Origin: JANQFM01 sp035471925
Lineage (GTDB): Bacteria > Acidobacteriota > UBA6911 > RPQK01 > DATIPO01
Assembly (NCBI GenBank): GCA_035471925.1
Contig: DATIPO010000089.1
Location: 1-64,000, forward strand
Length of the DNA: 64,000 nt
Direction: 5' to 3'
Shown: in pieces, positions 24,706-32,874 of the stretch
Layout of the letters: each line of letters starts with the position of its first letter
Position numbering within the stretch: position 1 is the first letter of the stretch
Position numbers and translations under genes: made by a program
The notes under the pieces: model-generated
The model's database searches: none
What the model was told of the DNA's origin: nothing
Seen by the model: the letters and a program-made list of their open reading frames with translations, nothing else

Positions 24706-26427
24706 ATGAAGAACCTGTTGGGATACCGAGCGGCAGCGCCCCTTCTTTCAGGTCCGTCGGCAGCCGGATGCGTCCTTGCGCTTTGGCTGGCATTCTGCGG
24801 CTTGGCTGCGGGGCAGTCCGACAAGCCTCTGTTCCAGAGCATTCCGCCCTCCCAGAGCGGCATCACCTGGGTCCATGAGAGCGCCCGCTCGGAAGAGCAC
24901 TACCTGCCCGAAACCATGTCGGGCGGACTGGCCTTCCTGGATTACGACCAAGACGGCTGGATGGATCTCTACATGGTCAACACCGGGCCCAGCGAATTTT
25001 TTACGCCCACAACACCCCTCAGCAACGCCCTGCTGCGCAATCAGGGGGACGGGACCTTCCGCGACGTGACCGCGAAAGCTGGCGTGGAGGCGCGCACCTT
25101 CGGGATGGGAGCGGCCGTGGGCGACTATGACAACGACGGTTACCCCGATCTTTACCTAACCTCGCACGGCAGGACCATCCTTTACCGCAACAAGGGCGAC
25201 GGAACCTTTGAGGACGTGACCGAGAAGGCCGGCGTCCTGGTCGAGGGGTGGACCACCAGCGCGGCGTGGTTCGACTATGACAATGACGGGCTGCTCGATC
25301 TTTTCGTGTGCAACTTCGTCAAGTTCAGCAAAGAGCACCACATCTCCTGCGGCCTCAATCCGCTGGGAAAGAGCTTCTACTGCGTGCCCAGGGTTTTTGA
25401 GCCTACCAGTGGAAAACTATTCCGCAACAACGGAGACGGCACCTTCAGCGACGCGGCCGAGGGGACGGCCATCGGCGAGGTCAAGGGCAAGGCGCTGGGT
25501 GTGGTGACGGCCGATATCAACAATGACCGCCGGCTCGACATTTTCGTGGCCAACGACACGGTGCAGGACTTCCTCTTCATCAACCGCGGCAAGAATGAGT
25601 GGGAAGAGGTCGGACTCTTTGCCGGAGTGGGGCTCTCTTCCGAAGGGTCGGCCCAGTCGGGGATGGGCGTCGATGCAGCCGATTTTGATGGCGACGGGTG
25701 GCAGGAACTCTACGTCGCCAATATTGACCACCAGTATTTTTCACTCTTCAAGAACAATCGCGACGAAAGCTTTCAGGACCTGTCGATTTCAAGTCCGCTG
25801 GGACGTTCGACCTTTCTCCTCAGCGGCTGGGGCGTCCGTTTCTTCGACTTCGATCACGACGGAGACCTCGACCTGATTCAGGCCAACGGGCATCCCGACG
25901 ACATGATCGATGAGTACGCCAGCAGCGTCACCTACCGGGAACCGCTGCTGCTCTTCGAGAACCGCCAGGGAGGACTGGTGGACATCAGTGATCAGGCAGG
26001 GCCGGCTTTCAAGCACACCTATCCGGCCCGGGGACTGGCTTTGGGCGACTATGACAACGACGGACGGTCCGACGCCGCCATTGCCAACATCGGTGAAGCG
26101 CCGCTGCTGCTGCGCAACCAGTCCCAATCGGGCCATCACTGGGTGGGGCTCCGCCTGGTGGGGCGGACCTGCAACCGCGACGCGGTAGGCGCCAAGGTCA
26201 CCTACTCGGTGGAGGGCAAGGCCCGCACCCGCTTCCTCAACGGCGGCGGGAGCTACCTCTCGGCCCATGATCCTCGTCTCATTCTGGGACTGGGGCCGGC
26301 GGACAAGGTCGACTGGATTGAAATCCGCTGGCCGTTGCCCAGCGACAAGGTGGAGCGCTTGGAGGAGGTCCCGCTCGACCGCTACCTGACGGTGGAAGAA
26401 GGCAAAGGCATCGTCGCGCCGGAATAG
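24706..26427 (+). CDS. CRTAC1 family protein (FG-GAP/VCBS repeats plus ASPIC/UnbV domain)
   Basis: A 573-residue exported protein with a signal peptide ending near GLAAGQ. Repeated Ca-binding beta-propeller units carry the DxDxDG-type signatures: FLDYDQDGWMDLYMVN, VGDYDNDGYPDLYLTS, WFDYDNDGLLDLFVCN, DFDGDGWQELYVANI and FFDFDHDGDLDLIQANG. The C-terminal part (NRDAVGAKVTYSVEGKARTRFLNGGGSYLSAHDPR, then LGPADKVDWIEIRWP) is the ASPIC/UnbV domain. The family is related to human cartilage acidic protein 1; in bacteria its function is unsettled, with adhesion or glycan binding the usual suggestions. Confidence 0.93.
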   Translation: MKNLLGYRAAAPLLSGPSAAGCVLALWLAFCGLAAGQSDKPLFQSIPPSQSGITWVHESARSEEHYLPETMSGGLAFLDYDQDGWMDLYMVNTGPSEFFTPTTPLSNALLRNQGDGTFRDVTAKAGVEARTFGMGAAVGDYDNDGYPDLYLTSHGRTILYRNKGDGTFEDVTEKAGVLVEGWTTSAAWFDYDNDGLLDLFVCNFVKFSKEHHISCGLNPLGKSFYCVPRVFEPTSGKLFRNNGDGTFSDAAEGTAIGEVKGKALGVVTADINNDRRLDIFVANDTVQDFLFINRGKNEWEEVGLFAGVGLSSEGSAQSGMGVDAADFDGDGWQELYVANIDHQYFSLFKNNRDESFQDLSISSPLGRSTFLLSGWGVRFFDFDHDGDLDLIQANGHPDDMIDEYASSVTYREPLLLFENRQGGLVDISDQAGPAFKHTYPARGLALGDYDNDGRSDAAIANIGEAPLLLRNQSQSGHHWVGLRLVGRTCNRDAVGAKVTYSVEGKARTRFLNGGGSYLSAHDPRLILGLGPADKVDWIEIRWPLPSDKVERLEEVPLDRYLTVEEGKGIVAPE

Positions 26428-26517
26428 CCTAGTCGCCACGAGTTCTAATCCGGAAGGCTGATGAGGGTGTGCCCGGGCCGAGCCCCTAACCTGGGGCGAG
26501 CCGCTGAGTTGGTCCGC

Positions 26518-27657
26518 TCAAATGCGCGACAGGGCCTGATCGAGGTCGGCCGTGAGATCCTCGACATCTTCCAGACCCACTGAAATGCGGGCCAATCCGT
26601 CGGTGATTCCCAGTCGGCGCCGCTCCTCGGGCGGCACCGAGGCATGGGTCATGGCGGCGGGATGCGAGGCCAGGCTCTCCACCCCTCCCAGGCTCTCAGC
26701 CAAAGCGATCAGCTTGAGCGAACTGAGCATGCGGTCGGCCTTCTCGAAGCTTCCCGTCTCGAAGCTGATCATGCTTCCGAAACCATTTTGCTGGTCCTTG
26801 GCCAGATCGTGTTGGGGATGTTCGGCCAGTCCCGGGTACAGCACTTTCTCAACCTTGGGGTGCTGATCGAGGAATTCGGCCAGGCGGCGTCCGGCCTCTT
26901 CGTGGGCTCTCATGCGCACGGCCAAGGTCTTGGTCCCCCGCAGCACCAGCCAGGAATCGAAGGGACTCAAAATGGCTCCCGCGGCGTTCTGGATGAAGCG
27001 CAGATCTTGGGCCACCTCTTCGTTGGAGGTGATCACGATTCCTCCTACGCTGTCGCTGTGCCCGTTGAGGAACTTGGTGGTGCTGTGGAGCACGATGTCG
27101 ATGCCCAGTTCCAACGGACGCTGCAGGTAAGGCGACATGAAGGTGTTGTCGACCGTGGTCAGGATTCCCCGCGAGCGGCACAGTCCGGCTGCCGCCTTGA
27201 GGTCGGTCAGACGCATGGTGGGATTGGTGGGCGTCTCCAGGAAGACCATCTTGGTGTTGGGCCCCAGGCTGGCCTCCAGGGCTTCGAAGTTGGAGGTCTC
27301 GACCCAGGAGAAGTCGAGCCCGAACTTGCGCAGGTTCATTTCGAAAAGGCGATAAGTGCCGCCGTAGACGTTTTCGGAAACGACAAAGTGATCGCCCTTT
27401 GAGAATCGGCTCATGAGGGCGTTGATGGCCGCCATCCCAGAAGCGAAAGCCACACCATGGCTGCCCCCTTCCAGCTTGGCCAGATTGCCTTCCAAGGCTT
27501 CCCGGGTGGGATTCTGGGTGCGGGCGTACTCGTATCCTTGGTGTTTGCCCACTCCCTGCTGGACGTACGTGGAGGTCTGGAAGATGGGCTGAATGATGGC
27601 TCCCGTGCTGGGTTCGGGCTTTTGCCCGGCATGGATGGCGTCAGTGGAGAATCCCAT
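26518..27657 (-). CDS. cystathionine gamma-synthase/lyase-type PLP enzyme
   Basis: A 379-residue Cys/Met-metabolism PLP enzyme (trans-sulfuration family). It starts MGFSTDAIHAGQKPEP, and carries YEYARTQNPTREALE, the phosphate-binding SGMAA stretch and the PLP lysine in LHSTTKFLNGHSD (about residue 195-205). The C-terminal RISVGLEDVEDL is typical. The family makes cystathionine from O-acyl-homoserine and cysteine or cleaves it; sequence alone does not separate MetB, cystathionine gamma-lyase or O-acetylhomoserine sulfhydrylase. The ATG at 27657 has AAGGAG five bases upstream; in-frame codons to 27711 are not needed. No other methionine gene is adjacent. Confidence 0.93.
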   Translation of the reverse strand: MGFSTDAIHAGQKPEPSTGAIIQPIFQTSTYVQQGVGKHQGYEYARTQNPTREALEGNLAKLEGGSHGVAFASGMAAINALMSRFSKGDHFVVSENVYGGTYRLFEMNLRKFGLDFSWVETSNFEALEASLGPNTKMVFLETPTNPTMRLTDLKAAAGLCRSRGILTTVDNTFMSPYLQRPLELGIDIVLHSTTKFLNGHSDSVGGIVITSNEEVAQDLRFIQNAAGAILSPFDSWLVLRGTKTLAVRMRAHEEAGRRLAEFLDQHPKVEKVLYPGLAEHPQHDLAKDQQNGFGSMISFETGSFEKADRMLSSLKLIALAESLGGVESLASHPAAMTHASVPPEERRRLGITDGLARISVGLEDVEDLTADLDQALSRI

Positions 27658-27752
27658 GAGAACTCCTTGCAAAGCGAATGCGGAACAAAAAGGCCGCCGA
27701 GGCTCGCTCAAATGCTCCCTTCAAGCGTTCTAGAAGAAGAGGACTATAGCAG

Positions 27753-29132
27753 ATGGACCGAAACAACGTCGATTTTCTCAGGCGCATGCTGGAGCGCTTT
27801 CCCGGGCTGAGACGGAGGTTGCGGCTCAGACCCTATCCGGGCCTCAAGAGCCAGGGACGGTGGAAGCGGCTGGCGGCAGCCTTTCCCGCGGCTGGAGGCG
27901 TTGGCCTGCTGTTGCGCGACGGCAGCCGGACGGTCCTGGCCGCCGACCGCAACGCCCGCCGAAGAGAGCGCTTCGAGCAAGAGGTGAGCCGGTTGGCGGC
28001 TCGGCTGCTCAACCCATGGCGTCCCCAGCGGACGCTTTCCCGCACCGACCGGCTGCGTAGCCATACCTCGGGCGTTGTGCGCATCCTGCTCACCCACAGC
28101 GGAGGAGCCGAAGGGCTGGCGCTGGCAGCGCGTCCTGACTCGCAGGCCTCCTATCAGGCCCGCCTGCTGAGTTCGGCGGCTCTGTGGTGGAGTCAGCGGC
28201 GGGACGGCGGACACCGGCCCCGCAAGCTCTTCCTCTTCATTCCTTGCGAGTGGGGGCTGCGCATCATCGAGATCCTGCCCCATCTGGCTTTGCCCGTCCA
28301 ATGCTGGCACTATCAGTCGGCTCCCGGCCCCCGCGCTTGCTCGCTCAGCGGACGGCCCATCTATCCCTCGGTCTTCCTTCGGGCGGCTCTCAGCCACCCC
28401 TATGTCATGCATCCCTTCCGCCGCCATCCGCCGCCGCCGTTGCTCGACCTGCAACGCAGGCATCCCCGCCTTGACCTCTTTTTCCGCCGCAGCCGCTGGG
28501 AGCTCTCCTGGAGGGGATACCGGGTGGCCTGGCAGGATTCGGCTCAACCGGTCCGCTTCGGTGAGGAGCCCGGGCGGCCTTGGGAGGCCTCTCAGGCCCG
28601 CCGATTGAGCGCCTTCCTGGGCCGGCTGGAGCGGCTGAGGCGCTTCCCTCCGCCCTCGCCCTCCTCCCCCTTTTACCGCCGCCATCCCGAACGCTGGATG
28701 GAAAGCCTGCTGCTCAAGCGTCCCCGCCTCATTCATCCCGATCTGCAGGGAGAAGTCTATTGCCAGGTTCCCACCTGCCTGGAGACGGACCGGGCGGTGG
28801 TGGACGCGCTGGGACGTCTGGGGGACGGACGCTTGGCGGTGATCGAATTCAAGGTTGAAAAAGACTTCAACCTCCTTTTCCAGGGACTCGATTACTGGGA
28901 CCGGGTCCGCCGCCACTTGGGACGCGGCGACTTTCAGCAGTGCGGCTACTTTGCAGGACGCCGCCTGTCGCCGCAGTCTCCTTTGCTCATTCTGGTGGCG
29001 CCCCTCTTCGAATTCCACCGCCTGCTGCCGCTGCTTCGCGGCTACTTGACCCGGGAGGTCGAGATCTTGTGCGTGGGGCTCAATCAGGACTGGCGTCGAC
29101 GCCTCAGAATCGTGCGTCGGATAGAGCTTTAG
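27753..29132 (+). CDS. uncharacterised protein with PD-(D/E)XK nuclease-like C-terminus
   Basis: A 459-residue, very Arg-rich (basic) protein without signal peptide or membrane segment. The N-terminal 300 residues match nothing I recognise. From about residue 310 it reads like the core of the NucS/DUF91-type PD-(D/E)XK fold: a leading helix ERWMESLLLKRPRLI with Glu, a strand GEVYCQVPTCL, an Asp in RAVVDALGRLGDG, and then RLAVIEFKVEKDF with the E-x-K pair, followed by FQGLDYWDRVRRHL. That arrangement is the usual catalytic set for DNA cleavage. Nuclease activity is an inference from motif order only; it could be a binding-only relative. Overlapping neighbours are absent, and it converges on tatA. 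Confidence 0.6.
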   Translation: MDRNNVDFLRRMLERFPGLRRRLRLRPYPGLKSQGRWKRLAAAFPAAGGVGLLLRDGSRTVLAADRNARRRERFEQEVSRLAARLLNPWRPQRTLSRTDRLRSHTSGVVRILLTHSGGAEGLALAARPDSQASYQARLLSSAALWWSQRRDGGHRPRKLFLFIPCEWGLRIIEILPHLALPVQCWHYQSAPGPRACSLSGRPIYPSVFLRAALSHPYVMHPFRRHPPPPLLDLQRRHPRLDLFFRRSRWELSWRGYRVAWQDSAQPVRFGEEPGRPWEASQARRLSAFLGRLERLRRFPPPSPSSPFYRRHPERWMESLLLKRPRLIHPDLQGEVYCQVPTCLETDRAVVDALGRLGDGRLAVIEFKVEKDFNLLFQGLDYWDRVRRHLGRGDFQQCGYFAGRRLSPQSPLLILVAPLFEFHRLLPLLRGYLTREVEILCVGLNQDWRRRLRIVRRIEL

Positions 29133-29177
29133 CGGGCGACAGTCGAGACATGTGGCCGGGAACGGCCGGATGGTGGT

Positions 29178-29375
29178 TCAGTTGGCTTCCTTGGTTTCCG
29201 CCTCATCGATCGAAGACTTCTCGGTCTCGCTCTTGACCGATTTGCGGAAATTGCTGATGCCTTGGCCCAGGCCTTTGCCCAGTTGCGGAAGCCGGCTGGC
29301 GCCGAAGATGACAACGACGATCAGCAGGATGACGACCAACTCGGGCGCGCCCAGACCCATAAAACTCAACGGCAT
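29178..29375 (-). CDS. tatA: twin-arginine translocase subunit TatA/TatE
   Basis: A 65-residue protein with the classic TatA layout: a short N-terminus, one transmembrane helix (GAPELVVILLIVVVIFGA, about 8-25), the hinge FGASRLPQLGKGLG, an amphipathic helix (GISNFRKSVKS) and an acidic tail. TatA oligomers form the pore that exports folded proteins. GAGG precedes the ATG by five bases. It lies last in a possible selB / lipoprotein / tatA transcription unit (91 bases behind the lipoprotein); tatB and tatC are not in the window, which is common in bacteria with single-type TatA. Confidence 0.93.
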   Translation of the reverse strand: MPLSFMGLGAPELVVILLIVVVIFGASRLPQLGKGLGQGISNFRKSVKSETEKSSIDEAETKEAN

Positions 29376-29466
29376 ATTAACCTCGCTCGATAGACTTCCA
29401 TCCTAGCCCTGAAGGGCTCCCGGTGTCAATCGTCCCAGAACCCCGAAGACACATGCCAGGGCCGTT

Positions 29467-30801
29467 TCAGGGAAGGCGGTCGTAGTCGAGCAGATCGACC
29501 CACAGGCCATCGTGCTGCACTTGAAAGACCCTGCTGCCGGACGTCAGGACGAACTTCGCCCCCGCATCTTCCCCGGCGGCCGGCCAGTATCCGGTGCGGG
29601 CCCGCAAGGTCTTGATCAGGGCTTGATGGAACTCGAGGGCATCTCGCTGGCTGTCCCAAACGGTGCGCACCCGCAGGGCGTTGCGTCCATCCTCGGCTTC
29701 AAACCATTCGAAGCGGTCGCCGTCCCAGCCGCGCGCCGCTTCTTCGGCCACTTCCTCCTTGATGAAAGGCGTCATCAGCCTTGAGATCATGTACTGGCCC
29801 AGTGTGCCGTCATCGACGCGCCTCCAGGACCCTTGCAGCTCCTGGGGAAGGTCCTGGGAGACCTCCACCTCGGTGGGGTCGTCACGCTCGTCGAAGTACT
29901 TTTCCGGATGCATGATCTGCTCGCTGGAGCGGGGCGGGTCCTGATAGACGCCGGCCATCTCTTCCCAGGAATGGCGCAGGCGGAACTGGCGCACGAAGGA
30001 GGCTCCCTGGATATAGGGGAAGAACAGCAGGTCCTTGAGAAAGGCTGGCGTGCGGCCCATGGCGGCCGACTCGGGTGCGGCCTTTTGGGCCTGCTCGATC
30101 AGCCTGTCCAACTGCGGGAGATTCTGGAACTGCTGGCCCATGGGCTGCAGCATGTAGTCGAGCATGATGGCCACTCCCTCCCCTTCCACCACGGCTTGGC
30201 GGGCCATAAACTGATCGTCGTCGTCTTCCACCTGCCGGAGGAAGGCCTCCAGGTCGAAATGCTGATCTTGCAGCGCATGCAGCAGCTCATGGGCCATCAC
30301 CGGCTTCTGCATCATTTCAGGAATCCAGTCGGCGATGGAGAAGGTACCGCTGTGCGGATCGTAGAATCCGGCCACCTGAGCGGTCAGCAGGTTGATGACC
30401 AGGGTCTTGAGGTCGTCTTTTTCAGAGAGCAGCCCCAGCCGCTGGAAGATCTTCTCGTCCTTCTCCAGCTCTTCGTCCGGGTACTCAATGACCATCTTGT
30501 CCAGTAGAAAAGCGCGGATCTGCTCGCGCGACTTGACCTCTTGAACGATGTCCTTCTTGACCTCCAAGCCGCGCAGCTTCACCACTCGCTGCAAGATCTC
30601 TTCGGAGAGCTGCAACAAATCCTGGTCGTTGTCGGTTGGCGGCACGAGGTCCTGGGACTCGTCTTGAGCGGGCTCTTGCTGAGGAGGATCCTGAGCTTCG
30701 GCTTCCTGTCCCAAACCGGCCAGGGGCGAGGCAGGCGTCTGAATGGGCAGCCAGCAAGCCGTCAAACAGAGAATGAGAAGATAAGTCGTTCTGTTTTGCA
30801 T
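29467..30801 (-). CDS. predicted lipoprotein with HExxH metallopeptidase motif
   Basis: A 444-residue protein. A hydrophobic N-terminus ends in the lipobox LTAC (Cys16), so it is probably lipid-anchored. After a Gln/Asp/Pro-rich linker (about 32-60) comes a helical domain with AGFYDPHSGTFSI and MAHELLHALQDQHFD. HELLH (about 171-175) is a zincin site and the Glu residues of VVEGEG (about 205-209) could supply the third ligand, as in gluzincins. The family is uncharacterised; peptidase activity is inferred from the motif. It starts 11 bases after the selB stop and would be co-transcribed with it. Confidence 0.75.
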   Translation of the reverse strand: MQNRTTYLLILCLTACWLPIQTPASPLAGLGQEAEAQDPPQQEPAQDESQDLVPPTDNDQDLLQLSEEILQRVVKLRGLEVKKDIVQEVKSREQIRAFLLDKMVIEYPDEELEKDEKIFQRLGLLSEKDDLKTLVINLLTAQVAGFYDPHSGTFSIADWIPEMMQKPVMAHELLHALQDQHFDLEAFLRQVEDDDDQFMARQAVVEGEGVAIMLDYMLQPMGQQFQNLPQLDRLIEQAQKAAPESAAMGRTPAFLKDLLFFPYIQGASFVRQFRLRHSWEEMAGVYQDPPRSSEQIMHPEKYFDERDDPTEVEVSQDLPQELQGSWRRVDDGTLGQYMISRLMTPFIKEEVAEEAARGWDGDRFEWFEAEDGRNALRVRTVWDSQRDALEFHQALIKTLRARTGYWPAAGEDAGAKFVLTSGSRVFQVQHDGLWVDLLDYDRLP

Positions 30802-30812
30802 GGCGTTTAGCT

Positions 30813-32735
30813 CTATTGTCGGAGAATCCGCTGATCTCCTGTACGCAAAGTTGTCTGGCGGCGGTCCAAGAATTCCAGATAGGGAATGGCGAATTTGCGG
30901 CTCACGCCCAGCAGGTCCTTGAAATCGCCAACGGAAAAAGGTTGGCCGGGCTGGAAGCGGCTGCGCATCATTTTCACCAGGCGCTCCGGGCCCTGAGCGG
31001 GAAGCACCAAGTCCTCATTGATGCGCACCAGGTCGCCGCGTTGCAGCAGGTAGTAGTGAATTCGGCGGACCTGATCGCAGGAGGCCTCCATCGACTCGCA
31101 CAGCTCGTCCAGAGTGGGAGGGTTCCACCCGCCTTCCTGGACGGCCCGCAGGATCTCGCTGCGCAGCCGTTGCTGGGAGTCATCGAGCTCGACCTCGCGG
31201 CCTTCAAGGCTCACCAGTCCGCCCTGGGTGCGCAGGCGTCCCTGCTCTTGCAGGTAGTCGATCAGCGTCTGGAAGTAGGCCGCACTGGCCCGCGGCATGA
31301 TGCGTTTCTTGAGCTCCTCCCGCGAGGCGCCCAGCGCCAGCCCGTCCTTGTCATGAAAGGCTTCCAGAAAGCTGAGGACCTGCCCGGCTAAGCGCTGAAA
31401 TGGCTCTTCCAGGACAGCCAGCGGCGGCTCTTGGCTGATGATCCGCACCTCGGGCAGCTCCCCAAGGCGCTCCAGCACGGCTTCACGACGCAATCCGGTG
31501 CAAGCCGACAGGCGCTCCAAGCCCGCTCCCCCGGGGCCGGCTTGCTGCAAGGCGAAACGCAAATAGCCCTGCCAGGCCCGGCCTTCGGAGGCTTCGGTGG
31601 CCAACTGGCGCAAGGCGGGCAGCAGGCCTTTGAGGTGGCGCTTGCGGTGCTTGCTGGGAGAGGGGTCGAGGACGACTCCGCCGCCGATGGTGTCCATGGG
31701 CGAGTAGCGCCGCAAGATGAAGCGGTCGCCGGCGCAGGCCGAGAGGGGCGTGTCGAGGCGCACTTGGCACAGCACCGGCTGTCCCGGCGCGGCCGCGGCG
31801 CCTTCCAGCAGGTGGAGGCGTCCCAGGGATTCTCCGCTGCCGTGGTGGAAGCGGACGGGGGCGCGGTCCTGCAAGATGGGCGCGTCCTCGAGGAGGGTCA
31901 GTTGAACGTCCAGCATGTAGGAGGACATCAACGATTGAGGCGGCGCCAGAACCATGCCCCGCTCAAGGTCGCTCTTCTCCACTCCGCTCAAGTTGAGGGC
32001 CGTGCGCTGACCGGCCTGGGCGCTCTGGGACTTCTCGTTGAAGATCTCGATGCCCCGGACCTTGGCCGTCTTGTCGGAAGGGAAGATTTGCAGCACTTGC
32101 TCCAGGCTCAGGCTTCCGGCGTAGGGCGTCCCGGTGACCACCGTGCCGAATCCGCGGATGGTGAAGACGCGGTCCACGGGCATGCGGAAGATGGCCGAGC
32201 GCAGGTCCTCTTGGCTGCGCCGGGCGGCCGACGCGATCTGTTCCCGCAGGACTTGGCGCAAGTCCTCCAGGCCCTCGCCGCCGAGGCTGTCGACGGTGAC
32301 GCAGGGAGCGTCCTGCAGGAAGCTGCCCTCCACCAGATCGCGGACCTCGGCTTCCACCAGTTGACGCAGTTCGGCATCGACTCTGTTCTTCTTGGTCAGC
32401 ACGATGACGCCCCGGCGGATCCCCAACAGGCGGCAAATCTGAAAGTGCTCGGCGGTCTGGGGCATAACCGACTCGTCGCAGGCCACCACCAGCAGCACCA
32501 GGTCGATGCCGCCGATTCCGCTGAGCATGTTCTTGACGAACTTTTCATGGCCTGGGACATCGATGAATCCCACGCGGAAATCACCCAACTGCAGGTGGGC
32601 GAATCCGATGTCGATGGTGATTCCCCGCCGCTTTTCCTCCTCCAGCCGGTCGGCGTCGATCCCCGTCAGGGCCTTGAGCAGGGTGGTCTTGCCATGATCG
32701 ATATGCCCCGCCGTTCCGATGATGACGTCATCCAT
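30813..32735 (-). CDS. selB: selenocysteine-specific translation elongation factor SelB
   Basis: A 640-residue GTPase that delivers Sec-tRNA to ribosomes paused at UGA with a SECIS hairpin. The N-terminal EF-Tu-like part begins MDDVIIGTAGHIDHGKTTLL (G1), continues with GITIDIGFAH (G2) and IDVPGHEKFVKNM (G3), and has LTKKNRVD at the G4 position, where EF-Tu has NKxD. Domains 2-3 follow (VFTIRGFGTVVTGT). The C-terminal about 260 residues are the winged-helix units that bind SECIS RNA, ending FAIPYLEFLDRRQTTLRTGDQRIL. The start at 32735 gives the standard N-terminus; the frame continues upstream but without homology. It implies selenoproteins in this genome, none of which I found in the window. 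It is divergent from ffh. Confidence 0.96.
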   Translation of the reverse strand: MDDVIIGTAGHIDHGKTTLLKALTGIDADRLEEEKRRGITIDIGFAHLQLGDFRVGFIDVPGHEKFVKNMLSGIGGIDLVLLVVACDESVMPQTAEHFQICRLLGIRRGVIVLTKKNRVDAELRQLVEAEVRDLVEGSFLQDAPCVTVDSLGGEGLEDLRQVLREQIASAARRSQEDLRSAIFRMPVDRVFTIRGFGTVVTGTPYAGSLSLEQVLQIFPSDKTAKVRGIEIFNEKSQSAQAGQRTALNLSGVEKSDLERGMVLAPPQSLMSSYMLDVQLTLLEDAPILQDRAPVRFHHGSGESLGRLHLLEGAAAAPGQPVLCQVRLDTPLSACAGDRFILRRYSPMDTIGGGVVLDPSPSKHRKRHLKGLLPALRQLATEASEGRAWQGYLRFALQQAGPGGAGLERLSACTGLRREAVLERLGELPEVRIISQEPPLAVLEEPFQRLAGQVLSFLEAFHDKDGLALGASREELKKRIMPRASAAYFQTLIDYLQEQGRLRTQGGLVSLEGREVELDDSQQRLRSEILRAVQEGGWNPPTLDELCESMEASCDQVRRIHYYLLQRGDLVRINEDLVLPAQGPERLVKMMRSRFQPGQPFSVGDFKDLLGVSRKFAIPYLEFLDRRQTTLRTGDQRILRQ

Positions 32736-32779
32736 GAGCGACCATTGTAGCCCGAGCCCCTCTGCCCATGTCCCGCTCT

Positions 32780-32809
32780 TTGACAGGGATGCCCCGAAGA
32801 TGCGACAAT
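32780..32809 (+). promoter_or_regulatory. promoter of the ffh-rpsP-rplS operon
   Basis: A perfect TTGACA (32780-32785), an 18-base spacer and GACAAT (32804-32809, 4 of 6). Located about 65 bases before the ffh start in the selB-ffh divergent region. Confidence 0.5.
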
Positions 32810-32874
32810 TCGCAGTTTCCGGTGGGCGTGGTGTGCGCCTGGGACGGGCTCTGACGAGCAAGGACTTCGACGGA

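Noticed and set aside
26477..26497. GCCCC-N6-GGGGC hairpin between two convergent genes
   Set aside because: Five pairs and no T-run on either side; too weak to call a terminator.
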